Notes: generated from the letters alone by a model not told the origin. A stretch of DNA of 64,000 bases from JALZMG01 sp963844175 (GCA_963844175.1 CAWJNE010000024.1:1-64000), one strand, 5' to 3'; shown: positions 25,358-36,641, counted from the first letter of the stretch. Numbers and translations: made by a program.

Positions 25358-26563
25358 ATGGAACCGAAGGCTGACGGCAGCGTCGACGTTGCACCTCGAG
25401 CCATCGACAACTCGAGGCCGGACCTCGACGGTGCGCCAGACGTGGACGAGTCCCGAGACTCATGTCAGCCGGAACGGCGACTGCGGGTCGGCTTGATCGC
25501 TGCGCCTTGGGTAGCGGTGCCGCCACCGGTGTACGGCGGCAGCGAGCTGGTCATCGATCTGCTGGCCCGTGGGTTGGTGGCGGCCGGGCATGAGGTCGTG
25601 CTGTTCGCAACGGGTGACTCGACGTGTCCGGTCGATCGCCGTTGGCGCTATCCGGAGGCGCTCGGCACGACCTCGGACCTCGTCGCCGAGTTCGCCCACG
25701 TCGACGCCGCATATCGCGAGCTCGCCGGTGTGGACGTCATCCACGACCACACACTCGCCGGTCCGACCTGGGCCGAACTCTCGACCGGGGTGCCGGTCGT
25801 CACGACTGCCCACGGCCCGTTCACCGAGGAGTTGGGCGATTTGTACGCCGTCGCCGCGCGACGTGGGGCAAGCGTCGTCGCCATCTCGCATCATCAAGCC
25901 AGCACGGCGCCCGAACTACCGATCGCCCGGGTGATCCACCACGGCCTCGAGGTCGACCGCATCCCGGTCGGTCGCGGCGACGGTGGATACGTGTTGTTCC
26001 TCGGCAGGATGAACTCGGACAAGGGCGCGCACCGGGCGATCGCCGCCGCTCGAGCCGCCGGGCGCCCGATTCTGCTGGCCGCCAAGATGTGGGAGCCCGC
26101 CGAACGGAAGTACTTCGCAGAGCAGGTCGAGCCACTGCTCGGACCGGACGCCACCTACCTCGGCGAGTGCGGCGGACACGACAAGCTCGAGCTGATCGGA
26201 GGGGCGTCCGCATTGGTCAATCCGATCCGATGGCCCGAACCCTTCGGCCTCGTCATGGCTGAGGCGCTGGCCTGCGGCACGCCGGTCGTCACCTTCGCTG
26301 AAGGTGCCGCCCCGGAGATCGTCGACCACGGCCGTACCGGGTTCGTCTGCACCGACGACCGAGACCTCGCCGTCCGCCTGACGCAGATCGACGAACTGGA
26401 TCGACGCGAGTGCCGAGCTGCAGCAGCGTCCCGGTTCTCCGCCGCTCGCATGGTCGACGACCATGTGGCGCTCTACCGACATCTCATCGCCTCGACAGGC
26501 CACGAACCTCGCGCCGACGCCTCGACGCTCACCGATCACGCTTCGCCGGCCGGAAGCCGGTGA
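25358..26563 (+). CDS. GT4-family glycosyltransferase
   Basis: A 401-residue GT-B enzyme. About 45 polar N-terminal residues precede VGLIAAPWVAVPPPVYGGSE, the nucleotide-sugar Rossmann loop. VVTTAHGPFTEEL lies in the N-domain. VLFLGRMNSDKGAHRAIAAA and WPEPFGLVMAEALACGTPVV are the GT4 donor-site motifs (E-x7-E type). It likely transfers a hexose from a nucleotide sugar to a glycan or lipid. ATG 25358 with GAAGGA. It is monocistronic, between a terminator and a 170-bp gap. Confidence 0.85.
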   Translation: MEPKADGSVDVAPRAIDNSRPDLDGAPDVDESRDSCQPERRLRVGLIAAPWVAVPPPVYGGSELVIDLLARGLVAAGHEVVLFATGDSTCPVDRRWRYPEALGTTSDLVAEFAHVDAAYRELAGVDVIHDHTLAGPTWAELSTGVPVVTTAHGPFTEELGDLYAVAARRGASVVAISHHQASTAPELPIARVIHHGLEVDRIPVGRGDGGYVLFLGRMNSDKGAHRAIAAARAAGRPILLAAKMWEPAERKYFAEQVEPLLGPDATYLGECGGHDKLELIGGASALVNPIRWPEPFGLVMAEALACGTPVVTFAEGAAPEIVDHGRTGFVCTDDRDLAVRLTQIDELDRRECRAAAASRFSAARMVDDHVALYRHLIASTGHEPRADASTLTDHASPAGSR

Positions 26564-26736
26564 GCCGTGGCAATCGCCTTGTGGGTGCGAGACATGTCGC
26601 GACACCGGCGCGCCTCGCCGCCGTCCCGACCGGGGCCCCGCAGTTCTTGGGTGCTCTGCCTGCGTCGGAACCGCCTTCGCGGATCTGACGTTCGAACTGT
26701 CGTTGGTCCGATACGGCACATCGATTGGGGGCAGCG

Positions 26737-27177
26737 ATGGCACTGACCAGTCTTCGCCTGGGTGGCGACCTCGCAGCCTTGACCGACTTTGCGCAGCGGT
26801 TCGATCAGGGTCCGCCGTGGGATCGATTCGATGTGGAGGAGGCTCACTTCCGGTATCGGCAGGTGTCCGGCCACCTCTCCACCACGGAGTACGACGACGC
26901 AGTGTCCTCGGTCCTCGCTCGCCTCGAACCCCACGAGCGTCGTCAGCTCGCCCAGCTCCTTGCTGATCGTTGTGCTGGGAACGGTCTCGAACTCGACGCC
27001 TGCGGCGAGCGCGAGCCCGACTCCTTCGAGGACCCTCGAGCTCTGCGCGAGCTGATCAGCCGGCTGCGCGAGGGATGCCAGCCGAGCAGCGGCCTCGAGC
27101 AGCTCCTCGCCGGTCGCGACGGCCTCTGCAAAGTGGTCCTCGCCGGCATAGCCGCTGCCGCCGTTCAGCAACTCTGA
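26737..27177 (+). CDS. Hypothetical acidic helical protein
   Basis: A ~146-residue protein including SLRLGGDLAALTDFAQRFDQ, then FDVEEAHFRYRQVSGHLSTT and LARLEPHERRQLAQLLADRC. It is strongly helical and acidic. No family recognised. It is the last gene before the tRNA-3'-end-like sequence at 27198, i.e. at the proposed right edge of the island. Confidence 0.6.
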   Translation: MALTSLRLGGDLAALTDFAQRFDQGPPWDRFDVEEAHFRYRQVSGHLSTTEYDDAVSSVLARLEPHERRQLAQLLADRCAGNGLELDACGEREPDSFEDPRALRELISRLREGCQPSSGLEQLLAGRDGLCKVVLAGIAAAAVQQL

Positions 27178-27197
27178 TCAGACAACGCTCGCGGGCA

Positions 27198-27222
27198 GGG
27201 TTCGAACCAACCCCGGGCACCA
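27198..27222 (+). pseudogene. tRNA 3'-end-like remnant; candidate right att site
   Basis: GGGTTCGAACC, two A residues, then CCCCGGGCACCA: T-loop, acceptor strand and encoded CCA of a tRNA, with no 5' part. It matches 7696-7719 except for one gap and a few bases, in the same orientation. Its T-stem is no longer paired, so it is a degraded copy. Confidence 0.5.
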
Positions 27223-27260
27223 CTTCAGGCCGTCAGCGAGCTGGGATAACTTGAGCCACG

Positions 27261-27725
27261 GTGTTCCGCAATCCCGATCACGTGACCGTCGCCGTGGCCG
27301 ATCCGCAGCGAGCCATCAAGTTCTTCGAGCTCCTCGGGTTCAAGGAGGGGCACGTGGCGACGATCGACGGCGACGCGCCTGCCAAGTACATGGGCATGCC
27401 GGACATGAAGGCCGAGCACATCACGCTGGTGCTGGAGGGGTGCACGCCGAGGTTCGAGATCCAGCTGCTGGCGTTCGAGCCCGTTCCGGGCGCCGACGTG
27501 GGTGAGCATCCGACGAACCTTCGCCGGCGGGGCTACAACCACCTCGCTTTCCGGGTCGACGACATCGCCGCCGCCAGCGCTCATCTCGAAGCCAACGGTG
27601 TCACGATGCTGAGCGACGAGCTCGACTACATCAGCCGCCGGCTCCGCCTGTTCGAAGGTCCGGAGGGGATCACGCTCGAGCTGGTCGAGTGGGTCGACCC
27701 GAGCACCGCCACCGCCAACCCCTGA
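27261..27725 (+). CDS. VOC-family (glyoxalase-like) protein
   Basis: A 154-residue protein with two vicinal-oxygen-chelate modules: PDHVTVAVADPQRAIKFFEL at the start and GYNHLAFRVDDIAAASAHLE in the second half, closing FEGPEGITLELVEW. Candidate metal ligands are His7, a mid-domain His and Glu near the C-terminus. Substrate unknown. Start GTG 27261. First intact gene right of the proposed island edge. Confidence 0.82.
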   Translation: MFRNPDHVTVAVADPQRAIKFFELLGFKEGHVATIDGDAPAKYMGMPDMKAEHITLVLEGCTPRFEIQLLAFEPVPGADVGEHPTNLRRRGYNHLAFRVDDIAAASAHLEANGVTMLSDELDYISRRLRLFEGPEGITLELVEWVDPSTATANP

Positions 27726-27853
27726 CGACACGTCAGCCCGCTCGGGTTCTGGGGCAACATCGCCATCGAAAACGTCGGCGATTCGACCAGAGAACCCGAT
27801 TCCATCCCGGCGCATTATCCGCCAATTGACCGGCTCGGGGAGTCACTGCAACA

Positions 27854-28930
27854 GTGGCACCGATGTCCACACATGGTGCGCGATTTGGCCGGGCCATTCG
27901 CTGGACGATGGTGTCGACGGTCGCACTCGTCACCGTCACGTCGTCGACAGCGACGGCCCAGACCGACGGCGGGGAGCTGTTCGACGTCGGGGGAGGCCGA
28001 CGCATGTACCTCGAGTGCCGCGGCGAGGGTGAGCCGACCGTCGTCTTCGAATCCGGCTATCCCAACGACGGAACGGTGTGGTCGACGGAGAGCGTGTTCG
28101 AGGCGGTGGCCGGCTTCACCCGCGCCTGCGTGTACGACCGCCCGGGCACCGAGACCGGGGATCATCGCTCGCGCAGCGATCCCGCCCCACAGCCACGCAC
28201 CGCAGCCGACGTGGTCACCGATCTCCACATCTTGTTGGAGGCCGCCGGTGAGTCTGGACCGTACGTGCTCGTGGCGCATTCCATCGGCGGCTTCTTCGTT
28301 CGACTCTTTGGCACCACGTACCCCGACGAGACGGCCGGTCTGGTGCTCGTCGACACCAGCAGTGAGTACCAGGTCGAAGCGCTCACGCCCGTGACGCCGC
28401 CGGAGCTCGTCGATTCGCTGCTCCTCTCGAGCCAGAACCCACCGCCCGACGTCCTTGCCGCCAACCCGCAGATCGAGCGCATCCTGTTCGAGGAATCCGC
28501 CACGCAGGTGCGCGTCGCCCAAGCGGATCGTCCACTGCGGCCGATGCCGCTGGTGGTGCTGACGCACGGCATCCCCGTCGGCGAACAGGGCACGCTGCCG
28601 CCTTCGGTCTCGCTCGACGGGTGGGACCCGGTGCTCGACGCCCTGCAGCGCCGCTTCCTCCAACTCGCACCCGGCGCACGCCAGGTGATCGCCACGATGA
28701 GCGGCCACTACATCCAACTCTCGCAACCCGAGTTGGTCGTCGACGCCACTCGGGCGGTCGTCGACGCCGTGCGTCGCGGCGACACGCACGTCAGTCCGGA
28801 CGAGCTGGCCGACACCGGCAACGCGCCCTGGATCCTCGTCGCCGTCGCGTCGGCGCTCAGCGCCGTGGGCCTGGGCCTGTGGGCGATCTCGACACCCCCG
28901 ACGGCCAGGCGCAAGCTACAGAACCGCTGA
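27854..28930 (+). CDS. Secreted/membrane-anchored alpha/beta-hydrolase
   Basis: A 358-residue protein. A signal peptide (IRWTMVSTVALVTVTSSTAT) precedes the fold. VVFESGYPNDGTVW carries the oxyanion region, YVLVAHSIGGFFVRLFGTTY the nucleophile Ser, LVLVDTSSEYQ the next strand, and ATMSGHYIQLSQPELVV the catalytic His. A C-terminal hydrophobic helix (WILVAVASALSAVGLGLW) and basic tail would anchor it facing outward. Substrate unknown. GTG 27854; ATG 27863 is an equally good start. Confidence 0.8.
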   Translation: MAPMSTHGARFGRAIRWTMVSTVALVTVTSSTATAQTDGGELFDVGGGRRMYLECRGEGEPTVVFESGYPNDGTVWSTESVFEAVAGFTRACVYDRPGTETGDHRSRSDPAPQPRTAADVVTDLHILLEAAGESGPYVLVAHSIGGFFVRLFGTTYPDETAGLVLVDTSSEYQVEALTPVTPPELVDSLLLSSQNPPPDVLAANPQIERILFEESATQVRVAQADRPLRPMPLVVLTHGIPVGEQGTLPPSVSLDGWDPVLDALQRRFLQLAPGARQVIATMSGHYIQLSQPELVVDATRAVVDAVRRGDTHVSPDELADTGNAPWILVAVASALSAVGLGLWAISTPPTARRKLQNR

Positions 28931-28967
28931 CCGATGAGTCCGGCGGCCGCCGCGAGTCGGTACGACC

Positions 28968-29663
28968 ATGAAGTTGCCACAGATCGTCCCGCCGGAGGAG
29001 TGGGAGGCCGCACGCCAAGCGCTGCTGATCGAGGAGAAGCAGCTCACGCGAGCGCGCGATGCCTTGGCGGCGAAGCGCCGGCGGATGCCGTGGACCGCGG
29101 TCGACAAGGAGTACCGGTTCGAGGGCCCCGAGGGCACGGTGAGCCTGGCCGACCTCTTCCAGGGCCGCCGCCAGCTGATCGTCTACCGCGCGTTCTACGC
29201 GCCGGACGTGACGACGTACCCGCCGAGCGGCGGCTCGTACCCGGAGCGGGCCTGTGCCGGCTGCTCACTCGTCGCCGACCAGGTCGCTCACCCGGCCCAC
29301 CTGAACGCCCGGGACACGACGCTGGTGTTCGTGTCTCGGGCGCCCCAGTCCGAGATCCAAGGGCTGAAGGAGCGGGAGGGATGGGCGCACATCCCCTGGT
29401 TCAGCCTCACCGACGACTTCGACGCCGATTTCGATGTCGACCAGTGGCACGGGACCAACGCCTTCATCCGCGAGGGCGACCGCATCTTCCGCACCTACCT
29501 CGTGCAGGACCGTGGTGACGAGCAGCTCGGGAGCACCTGGAGCTACCTCGACATCACCGCGCTCGGACGTCAAGAAGCGTGGGAGGAGTCGCCGGAGGGC
29601 TACCCGCAGACGCCGCCCTACGAGTGGTGGAACTACCACGACGCCTACGACAGCAAGGGCTGA
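28968..29663 (+). CDS. DUF899 thioredoxin-like protein
   Basis: A 231-residue DUF899 protein: LPQIVPPEEWEAARQALLIE, then YRFEGPEGTVSLADLFQGRR, CAGCSLVADQV, and TWSYLDITALGRQEAWEESP near the end. The fold is thioredoxin-like but the active-site pair is CAGC in an unusual context; no reaction is established. ATG 28968. It stands alone between the hydrolase and DUF3052 genes. Confidence 0.85.
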   Translation: MKLPQIVPPEEWEAARQALLIEEKQLTRARDALAAKRRRMPWTAVDKEYRFEGPEGTVSLADLFQGRRQLIVYRAFYAPDVTTYPPSGGSYPERACAGCSLVADQVAHPAHLNARDTTLVFVSRAPQSEIQGLKEREGWAHIPWFSLTDDFDADFDVDQWHGTNAFIREGDRIFRTYLVQDRGDEQLGSTWSYLDITALGRQEAWEESPEGYPQTPPYEWWNYHDAYDSKG

Positions 29664-29792
29664 TGCCAGCTCGACGCGACGGGTGCGCCGCCCCGGTCGG
29701 GGTCGCACGGCCGACTTGACGACCCGAGCGCCGCGTCTCGTCGGCCCCCGCATGTCCGACGATGATCGAGCCCGACGAAGGGAGGCAGGTCG

Positions 29793-30224
29793 ATGCCACG
29801 CACCGTCGCCGAGAAGATGGGTGTCAGAGCTGGTGGGCGCGCCCACTTGGTGAACGCTCCTCGCGAGGTGGTCCGGACGATGGAACTGCCGGAACTCGAC
29901 GTCCGGCGCGACCTGCGCGGCATGTTCGACCACCTCCACCTGTTCTGCGTCCGCGCCGGCGAGCTGGACGCCGCATTCCCGCGGCTCAAGCGCCACCTCC
30001 GACCCACGGGAGCGCTCTGGGTGTCATGGCCGAAAGGAAGGAAGCTGGGCGCTGATCTCACCTTGCCCACGGTCATCGAGATCGGGTACCGCCACGGGTT
30101 GGTCGAGAGCACCACCCTGCGCGTCGACGACACGTGGTCGGCGATGAAGTTCACCCATCCGAAGGCGGGCACGGTCTATCGGAACAGCTACGGCACGCTC
30201 CCGGCCGAGGATTCGCCGACCTGA
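29793..30224 (+). CDS. DUF3052-family protein
   Basis: A 143-residue protein: MPRTVAEKMGVRAGGRAHLV, FDHLHLFCVRAGELDAAFPR, GALWVSWPKGRKLGADLTL and RHGLVESTTLRVDDTWSAMK. This matches DUF3052, a small family of unknown function. ATG 29793 has GGGAGG upstream. Its 3' end overlaps the convergent acetyltransferase gene by 37 bp. Confidence 0.85.
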   Translation: MPRTVAEKMGVRAGGRAHLVNAPREVVRTMELPELDVRRDLRGMFDHLHLFCVRAGELDAAFPRLKRHLRPTGALWVSWPKGRKLGADLTLPTVIEIGYRHGLVESTTLRVDDTWSAMKFTHPKAGTVYRNSYGTLPAEDSPT

Positions 30225-30733
30225 TCGGCTGGCGTGAGCGCTAGCTCCCAACGCCAGACGGTGCCGAGCTCGCCGTCGGGGAGCTCGGCGGCCCGACGGA
30301 AGCCGGACTTGCGGAGTACGGCCGTCGACGCGTTCTCGGCGGCCAGGGTGTGGGCGGTGACCGTGAAGACGTCAGCTGAGCGGGCCCGTTCGACCAGCAC
30401 GGACACGGCGCGGGTGGCGATGCCGCGCCCTTGTCGGGCCGGTGCGACGGCGTAGCCGATCTCGACCGCTCCGTCGCGCGGCGGACCCTTGAAGCCACCG
30501 ATGCCGACGAGCGCACCGTCGGCGCGATCGAAGAACAGGTGGGTGCCCCACGGATCGTCCGGTCGGCGCCGGGCGCCGTCCAGCGCGGGCGCCAGCGACT
30601 CCGGAAAGCCGATCCAGTCCCGTTCGACGGCGACGCCGAAGCGAGCCGCGAAGACGTTGTCGCCCTCGGTGAGCGCTTCGAGCCAGTCGGCGCGGGCGGG
30701 AACGACGCTGATGTCGACCGAGGAGTCGTGCAT
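30188..30733 (-). CDS. GNAT-family N-acetyltransferase
   Basis: A 181-residue protein. VEIGYAVAPARQGRGIATRA is the acetyl-CoA-binding motif A (Q/R-x-x-G-x-G/A), and TLAAENASTAVLRKSGFRRA is motif B. THLFFDRADGALVGIGGFKG is the central sheet. Most like RimJ/RimL-type acetyltransferases acting on small molecules or protein N-termini. ATG 30733. Divergent from furA with about 115 bp between. Confidence 0.82.
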   Translation of the reverse strand: MHDSSVDISVVPARADWLEALTEGDNVFAARFGVAVERDWIGFPESLAPALDGARRRPDDPWGTHLFFDRADGALVGIGGFKGPPRDGAVEIGYAVAPARQGRGIATRAVSVLVERARSADVFTVTAHTLAAENASTAVLRKSGFRRAAELPDGELGTVWRWELALTPADQVGESSAGSVP

Positions 30734-30810
30734 GCCCGTGATGTGATCACATCGGTCAAGACCGACGATCGCCTCGGGGGGCAAGCTGCGAGCCCTCGGG
30801 TGACCACGGA

Positions 30811-30840
30811 TTGCACAACGTCGAAATCTGCACCTAGTGT
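30811..30840 (+). promoter_or_regulatory. Promoter of furA-katG
   Basis: TTGCAC (30811-30816) and TAGTGT (30835-30840) are 18 bp apart, with an AT-richer spacer suited to Fur binding. The GTG of furA begins at 30848, about where transcription should start, implying a leaderless transcript as reported for mycobacterial furA. Confidence 0.5.
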
Positions 30841-30847
30841 GTTCTCC

Positions 30848-31320
30848 GTGGTGGTCGACCCGGCAGAACGCCTCCGCCAACAGGGGCTCAACGTCACCGC
30901 GCAGCGGCTGGCGATCCTGCGGGCCGTGGGCGGGCACCCGCACCTGACGGCGGATGAGGTGGTCGGCGTCGTCAGGGCCGACATCGGGTCGATCTCCCGT
31001 CGCGCCGTCTATGACGCCGTGGGGGTCCTGGCCGATACCGGCCTGCTGCGGCGGATCCAACCGGCGGGGTCGGCGGCGCGCTACGAGGATCGGGTGGGCG
31101 ACAACCACCACCACTTGATCTGTCGCGCCTGCGGCGGCATGGTGGACGTCGACTGCGCAGTCGGCGCGGCACCGTGCTTGACGGCGGCCGACGACGCCGG
31201 CTACCGGATCGATGAAGCCGAGGTCATCTACTGGGGCCAGTGCCCGACCTGCCAGCAGGCCGGCTCCGCCGCCCCCGGCGGACACCAACTGAAGTCAGTC
31301 AACAGCGAGCGAGGAGCAAC

Positions 31321-31324
<4 letters not shown>
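30848..31324 (+). CDS. furA: FurA-type redox/iron repressor
   Basis: A 158-residue Fur-family protein. The winged helix comprises LRQQGLNVTAQRLAILRAVG and ISRRAVYDAVGVLADTGLLR. The metal site is DNHHHLICRACGGMVDVDC, with CxxC pairs in the middle and at QCPTCQQ. It is followed by katG with an ATGA overlap, the classic furA-katG arrangement in which FurA represses both until peroxide or iron signals inactivate it. GTG 30848 fits a leaderless start; GTG 30851 is an alternative. Confidence 0.9.
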
Positions 31325-33558
<2,234 letters not shown>

Positions 33559-33572
33559 GTTGATGGCCTCTT

Positions 33573-33612
33573 GGTCAGGGAATCGGCCGGACGTCCGGCC
33601 AGTTCCCTGACC
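33573..33612 (+). terminator. Terminator after katG (GGTCAGGGAA type)
   Basis: GGTCAGGGAA and TTCCCTGACC form the outer 10-bp stem; GGCCGG-ACGT-CCGGCC forms the inner stem with a small mismatch between them. The same outer arm recurs in the terminator at 35302-35341. Confidence 0.7.
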
Positions 33613-33709
33613 GGGAGGCCGACACCGCACCCTTGACGGTGCCCGGGAGGCCGGACCAAGCTTCGCCCCGACGGGTGCCTGGGGGGCGCCCGAGCCCGGG
33701 GAGGCACCT

Positions 33710-35290
33710 ATGAAGCGGTCACGACCCGTCGCTGGCGCACTCGTGATGTGTGTCGCATTGCTCGCCGGGGCCGTTCCGGTCTCGGCGGCACCGAACAACA
33801 ACAACTCCGAGAAGTTGCGCCGGGCGGTGACCGTCGAGGGCATCCTCGAACACGAGCAGGCTTTCCAAGACTTCTCCGACGCCCCAACGGCGACCGGGAA
33901 CCGCCTCTCGGGGGCACCGGGCTACGACAGCTCCGCCGAGTACGTCGCGGCGCGAGCAGCGGCCGCCGGATACAACGTGACGGTGCAGGAGTTCGAGTAC
34001 GACCTCGACTTCCTCGCCGACTACTCGGCGCCGGTCCTCGCCGTCGAGGGTGGGACGGAGTTCATCGGCGGCATCGCCGGGGCGACGTTGGGCGGCGACT
34101 TCGGCTCGATGTACAAGTCGACCCCCTACGACGTCGACATCACGGAACCGGTCTGGGCGATCGACCTGGTGCTCCCGGCCGGCCCCGTGGCGAACACGAG
34201 CACGAGCGGCTGCGAGGCCGCGGACTTCGCCGGCGTCCCGGTGGGGGCGATCGTCATCATCCAGCGCGGCACCTGCCCCTTCATCCAGAAGATCAACCTT
34301 GCCATCGCCGCCGGGGCGGGCGCGATGGTGCTCCTCAACGAAGGCACGGAGGGAGACCCAACCCGGATCGAGCCGCTGTGGTTCAACTTCGACGGCATCG
34401 ACCTCCCGACCTTCGCGGCGACCATCGAGACCGGCACTGCGTTGGCCAACGGCGTCGACAGTGGCGACACCGGGCTGGTTGCGCACTTCAAGATCGACTG
34501 GCAGCCCGGCACCTACACGACGACCAACGTGATCGCCGAGACCACGAGCGGCGACCCGAACAACGTGATCGTCGTCGGTGCCCACCTCGACTCCGTCGGT
34601 GTCGGCCCGGGCATCAACGACAACGGGTCCGGCTCGGCGACGATCCTCGAGATCGCCGAGCAGATGACCAAGGTCCGGCCGCGCAACCAGGTCCGCTTCA
34701 TGTGGTTCGGCGCCGAGGAGCATGGCCTGCTCGGTTCCGAGGCGTACGTGGGCAGCCTGTCCGAGCCCGAACGGGCGCGGATCGCGGCGATGCTCAACTT
34801 CGACATGGTCGGCTCACCGAACTTCGTCCGGTTCGTCTACGACGGCGACCTCTCCGACTCCCCGAACGTCCCGGACGCACCCGATGGCTCGGCGCAGATC
34901 GAGGCCCTGTTCCTCGATTACTTCGCCAGCCAGGGCTTGGTCACCGAGCCGACCGACTTCGACGGCCGCTCGGACTACGGGCCGTTCCTCGACGCCGGCA
35001 TCCCGGCCGGTGGCCTGTTCACCGGCGCCGAGGGCATCAAGACGCCCGCGCAGGCGACGACGTACGGCGGGGTGGCCGGTGAGCAGTACGACCAGTGCTA
35101 CCACCTCGCCTGCGACGACATCGACAACCTCGACCTGACCGCGCTCGACCAGATGAGCGACGCCGCGGCGCACGCCACCATCTCGCTCGCCCAGAGCACC
35201 CAGGCGATCAACGGCGAGCGGGGCAAGGGCAACTTCAACGTCAAGCCGACGGTCCCGCCGCCCGCGCAGCTGGCAACCGCCGGTTTGTAA
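33710..35290 (+). CDS. Secreted M28 aminopeptidase with PA domain
   Basis: A 526-residue exported zinc peptidase. The signal peptide is MKRSRPVAGALVMCVALLAG, then AVPVSAAPN. A PA insert spans about 125-250 (IVIIQRGTCPFIQKINLAIA). The M28 catalytic domain carries VVGAHLDSVGVGPGINDNGS (His and bridging Asp), FGAEEHGLLGSEAY (Glu-Glu), MLNFDMVGSPN (Asp) and QCYHLACDDI (last His). It should remove N-terminal residues from peptides outside the cell. ATG 33710 with GGGGAGG. Bracketed by two related terminators. Confidence 0.92.
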   Translation: MKRSRPVAGALVMCVALLAGAVPVSAAPNNNNSEKLRRAVTVEGILEHEQAFQDFSDAPTATGNRLSGAPGYDSSAEYVAARAAAAGYNVTVQEFEYDLDFLADYSAPVLAVEGGTEFIGGIAGATLGGDFGSMYKSTPYDVDITEPVWAIDLVLPAGPVANTSTSGCEAADFAGVPVGAIVIIQRGTCPFIQKINLAIAAGAGAMVLLNEGTEGDPTRIEPLWFNFDGIDLPTFAATIETGTALANGVDSGDTGLVAHFKIDWQPGTYTTTNVIAETTSGDPNNVIVVGAHLDSVGVGPGINDNGSGSATILEIAEQMTKVRPRNQVRFMWFGAEEHGLLGSEAYVGSLSEPERARIAAMLNFDMVGSPNFVRFVYDGDLSDSPNVPDAPDGSAQIEALFLDYFASQGLVTEPTDFDGRSDYGPFLDAGIPAGGLFTGAEGIKTPAQATTYGGVAGEQYDQCYHLACDDIDNLDLTALDQMSDAAAHATISLAQSTQAINGERGKGNFNVKPTVPPPAQLATAGL

Positions 35291-35301
35291 TTCGGCCGCT
35301 T

Positions 35302-35341
35302 GGTCAGGGAATTGGTCGGACGGGCGACCAATTCCCTGACC
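35302..35341. terminator. Strong bidirectional terminator after M28 peptidase
   Basis: A perfect 17-bp stem, GGTCAGGGAATTGGTCG with CGACCAATTCCCTGACC, encloses a 6-nt loop. It lies 11 bp after the peptidase stop and before the convergent glycosyltransferase stop (35367). Confidence 0.8.
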
Positions 35342-35366
35342 TAGACGGCATGACGCCGCCCCGGCG

Positions 35367-36521
35367 TCAGGTGAAGCGGGCGATCAGCTCGTCCATCACG
35401 TCCGCGGGGTCGGGCAGCGCGGCGAGCTCCTGGCGGGTGGCGGCGAGCGCTGGGCGTCGGTGGACGAGGGCGTCCGTCGCCGCCACGGCGACCGCCTCGG
35501 CCGTGGCGAATCGCGGTTCGAGCATGGCGGCCAGTCCGGCGGCGACCATGCGGTCGGCGTTGGCGAACTGGTCGGTCCCCTTGGGGAGCAGCAGCTGCGG
35601 CGTGCCGTGGCCGAGCGCGCCGAGGATCGTCCCGGAGCCGGCGTGGTGCACGACGAGGTCGGCCCGCGCCAGCACCGCCGCCTGGTCGACGAACGGCTCG
35701 ACGTGGACGTTCCCCGGCACCGGACCCAGCTCGGCGCCGGAGGCGGAACCCAGCGCCACGAGCACGTCGGCGTCGAGCGTGGCGAGGCCATCGACGGCCG
35801 GCCGCAGCACGTCGCCGGTGGCGACGATCGTGCCGAGGGTGAGGTAGACGAGCGGGCGCTCGGTGGAGGCGACCCACGCCGGCAGCGAGATCGTCGGGTC
35901 GGAGAACGGGACCGATCGCATCCGGATCCGGGACGGGTCGCTGCGGAACGCCGCCGGTTGCAGCGCGTCGGGGAAGGGATCGAGGTACGCGTCGCCCGTG
36001 AACACGTCGAACGACGGCGCAACGGACTCGTGCTCGGCCCACACCCGGTCGAGTCGCTCGCCGGCGAACGCACGGTGCTCGACGTCGGAGAGTCGCGGCG
36101 ACACGCCGAGGTCGATGGCCGGGATGCCGGCGACGGCGGCGGCGATCGCCGCGCCGAGGTCGTAGGACTCGTACACGACGAGGTCCGGTCGGCGGCGATG
36201 GAGCAGCGGACCGAGGTCGGCCGCCGTCGGTCGGCCGAGCAGGTCGATGAACAGCCGGCCGGCGGCCGACCGATCGGGCCGACCGTTCTCGTCGCGAGGC
36301 ATCGCGCTGGTGTGCGTCGACCCGACCAGCTCGGCGCGGGCGGCCTCGATCGTCGGGCCCACGTCATGGGTCTCGTAGCCGAGCCCGGCGACCATGGCGA
36401 CGAACGGCCCGGTGGTGGCGAACTCGACCTCGTGGCCGGCACCGGCGACCGCCTCGGCGATCGGCAGCAGTGGGTACACGTGGCCGTACGCCGGCAGGGC
36501 GCAGAACAGCAGTCTCATCAC
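35367..36521 (-). CDS. MGT-type glycosyltransferase (GT1)
   Basis: A 384-residue GT-B protein: MRLLFCALPAYGHVYPLLPI at the N-terminus; PLVYLTLGTIVATGDVLRP; and the donor-site signature DLVVHHAGSGTILGALGHG, then PQLLLPKGTDQFANADRMVA. Family members glycosylate macrolides, sterols and lipids. Acceptor unknown. ATG 36521. It resembles in type the decayed enzyme at 1.1-2.4 kb. Confidence 0.88.
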   Translation of the reverse strand: MMRLLFCALPAYGHVYPLLPIAEAVAGAGHEVEFATTGPFVAMVAGLGYETHDVGPTIEAARAELVGSTHTSAMPRDENGRPDRSAAGRLFIDLLGRPTAADLGPLLHRRRPDLVVYESYDLGAAIAAAVAGIPAIDLGVSPRLSDVEHRAFAGERLDRVWAEHESVAPSFDVFTGDAYLDPFPDALQPAAFRSDPSRIRMRSVPFSDPTISLPAWVASTERPLVYLTLGTIVATGDVLRPAVDGLATLDADVLVALGSASGAELGPVPGNVHVEPFVDQAAVLARADLVVHHAGSGTILGALGHGTPQLLLPKGTDQFANADRMVAAGLAAMLEPRFATAEAVAVAATDALVHRRPALAATRQELAALPDPADVMDELIARFT

Positions 36522-36641
36522 GGGCTCCTCGAGGCATCAGTCGTGGTGACAGTCCCGTCGATGGTGCGCCGTCTCGCCGGCGGTCGCGTGGAGGCCGGCT
36601 GGCGTTCTCGTGGAGTTCGCGGTGCTCCCGGTACGGCCCGA

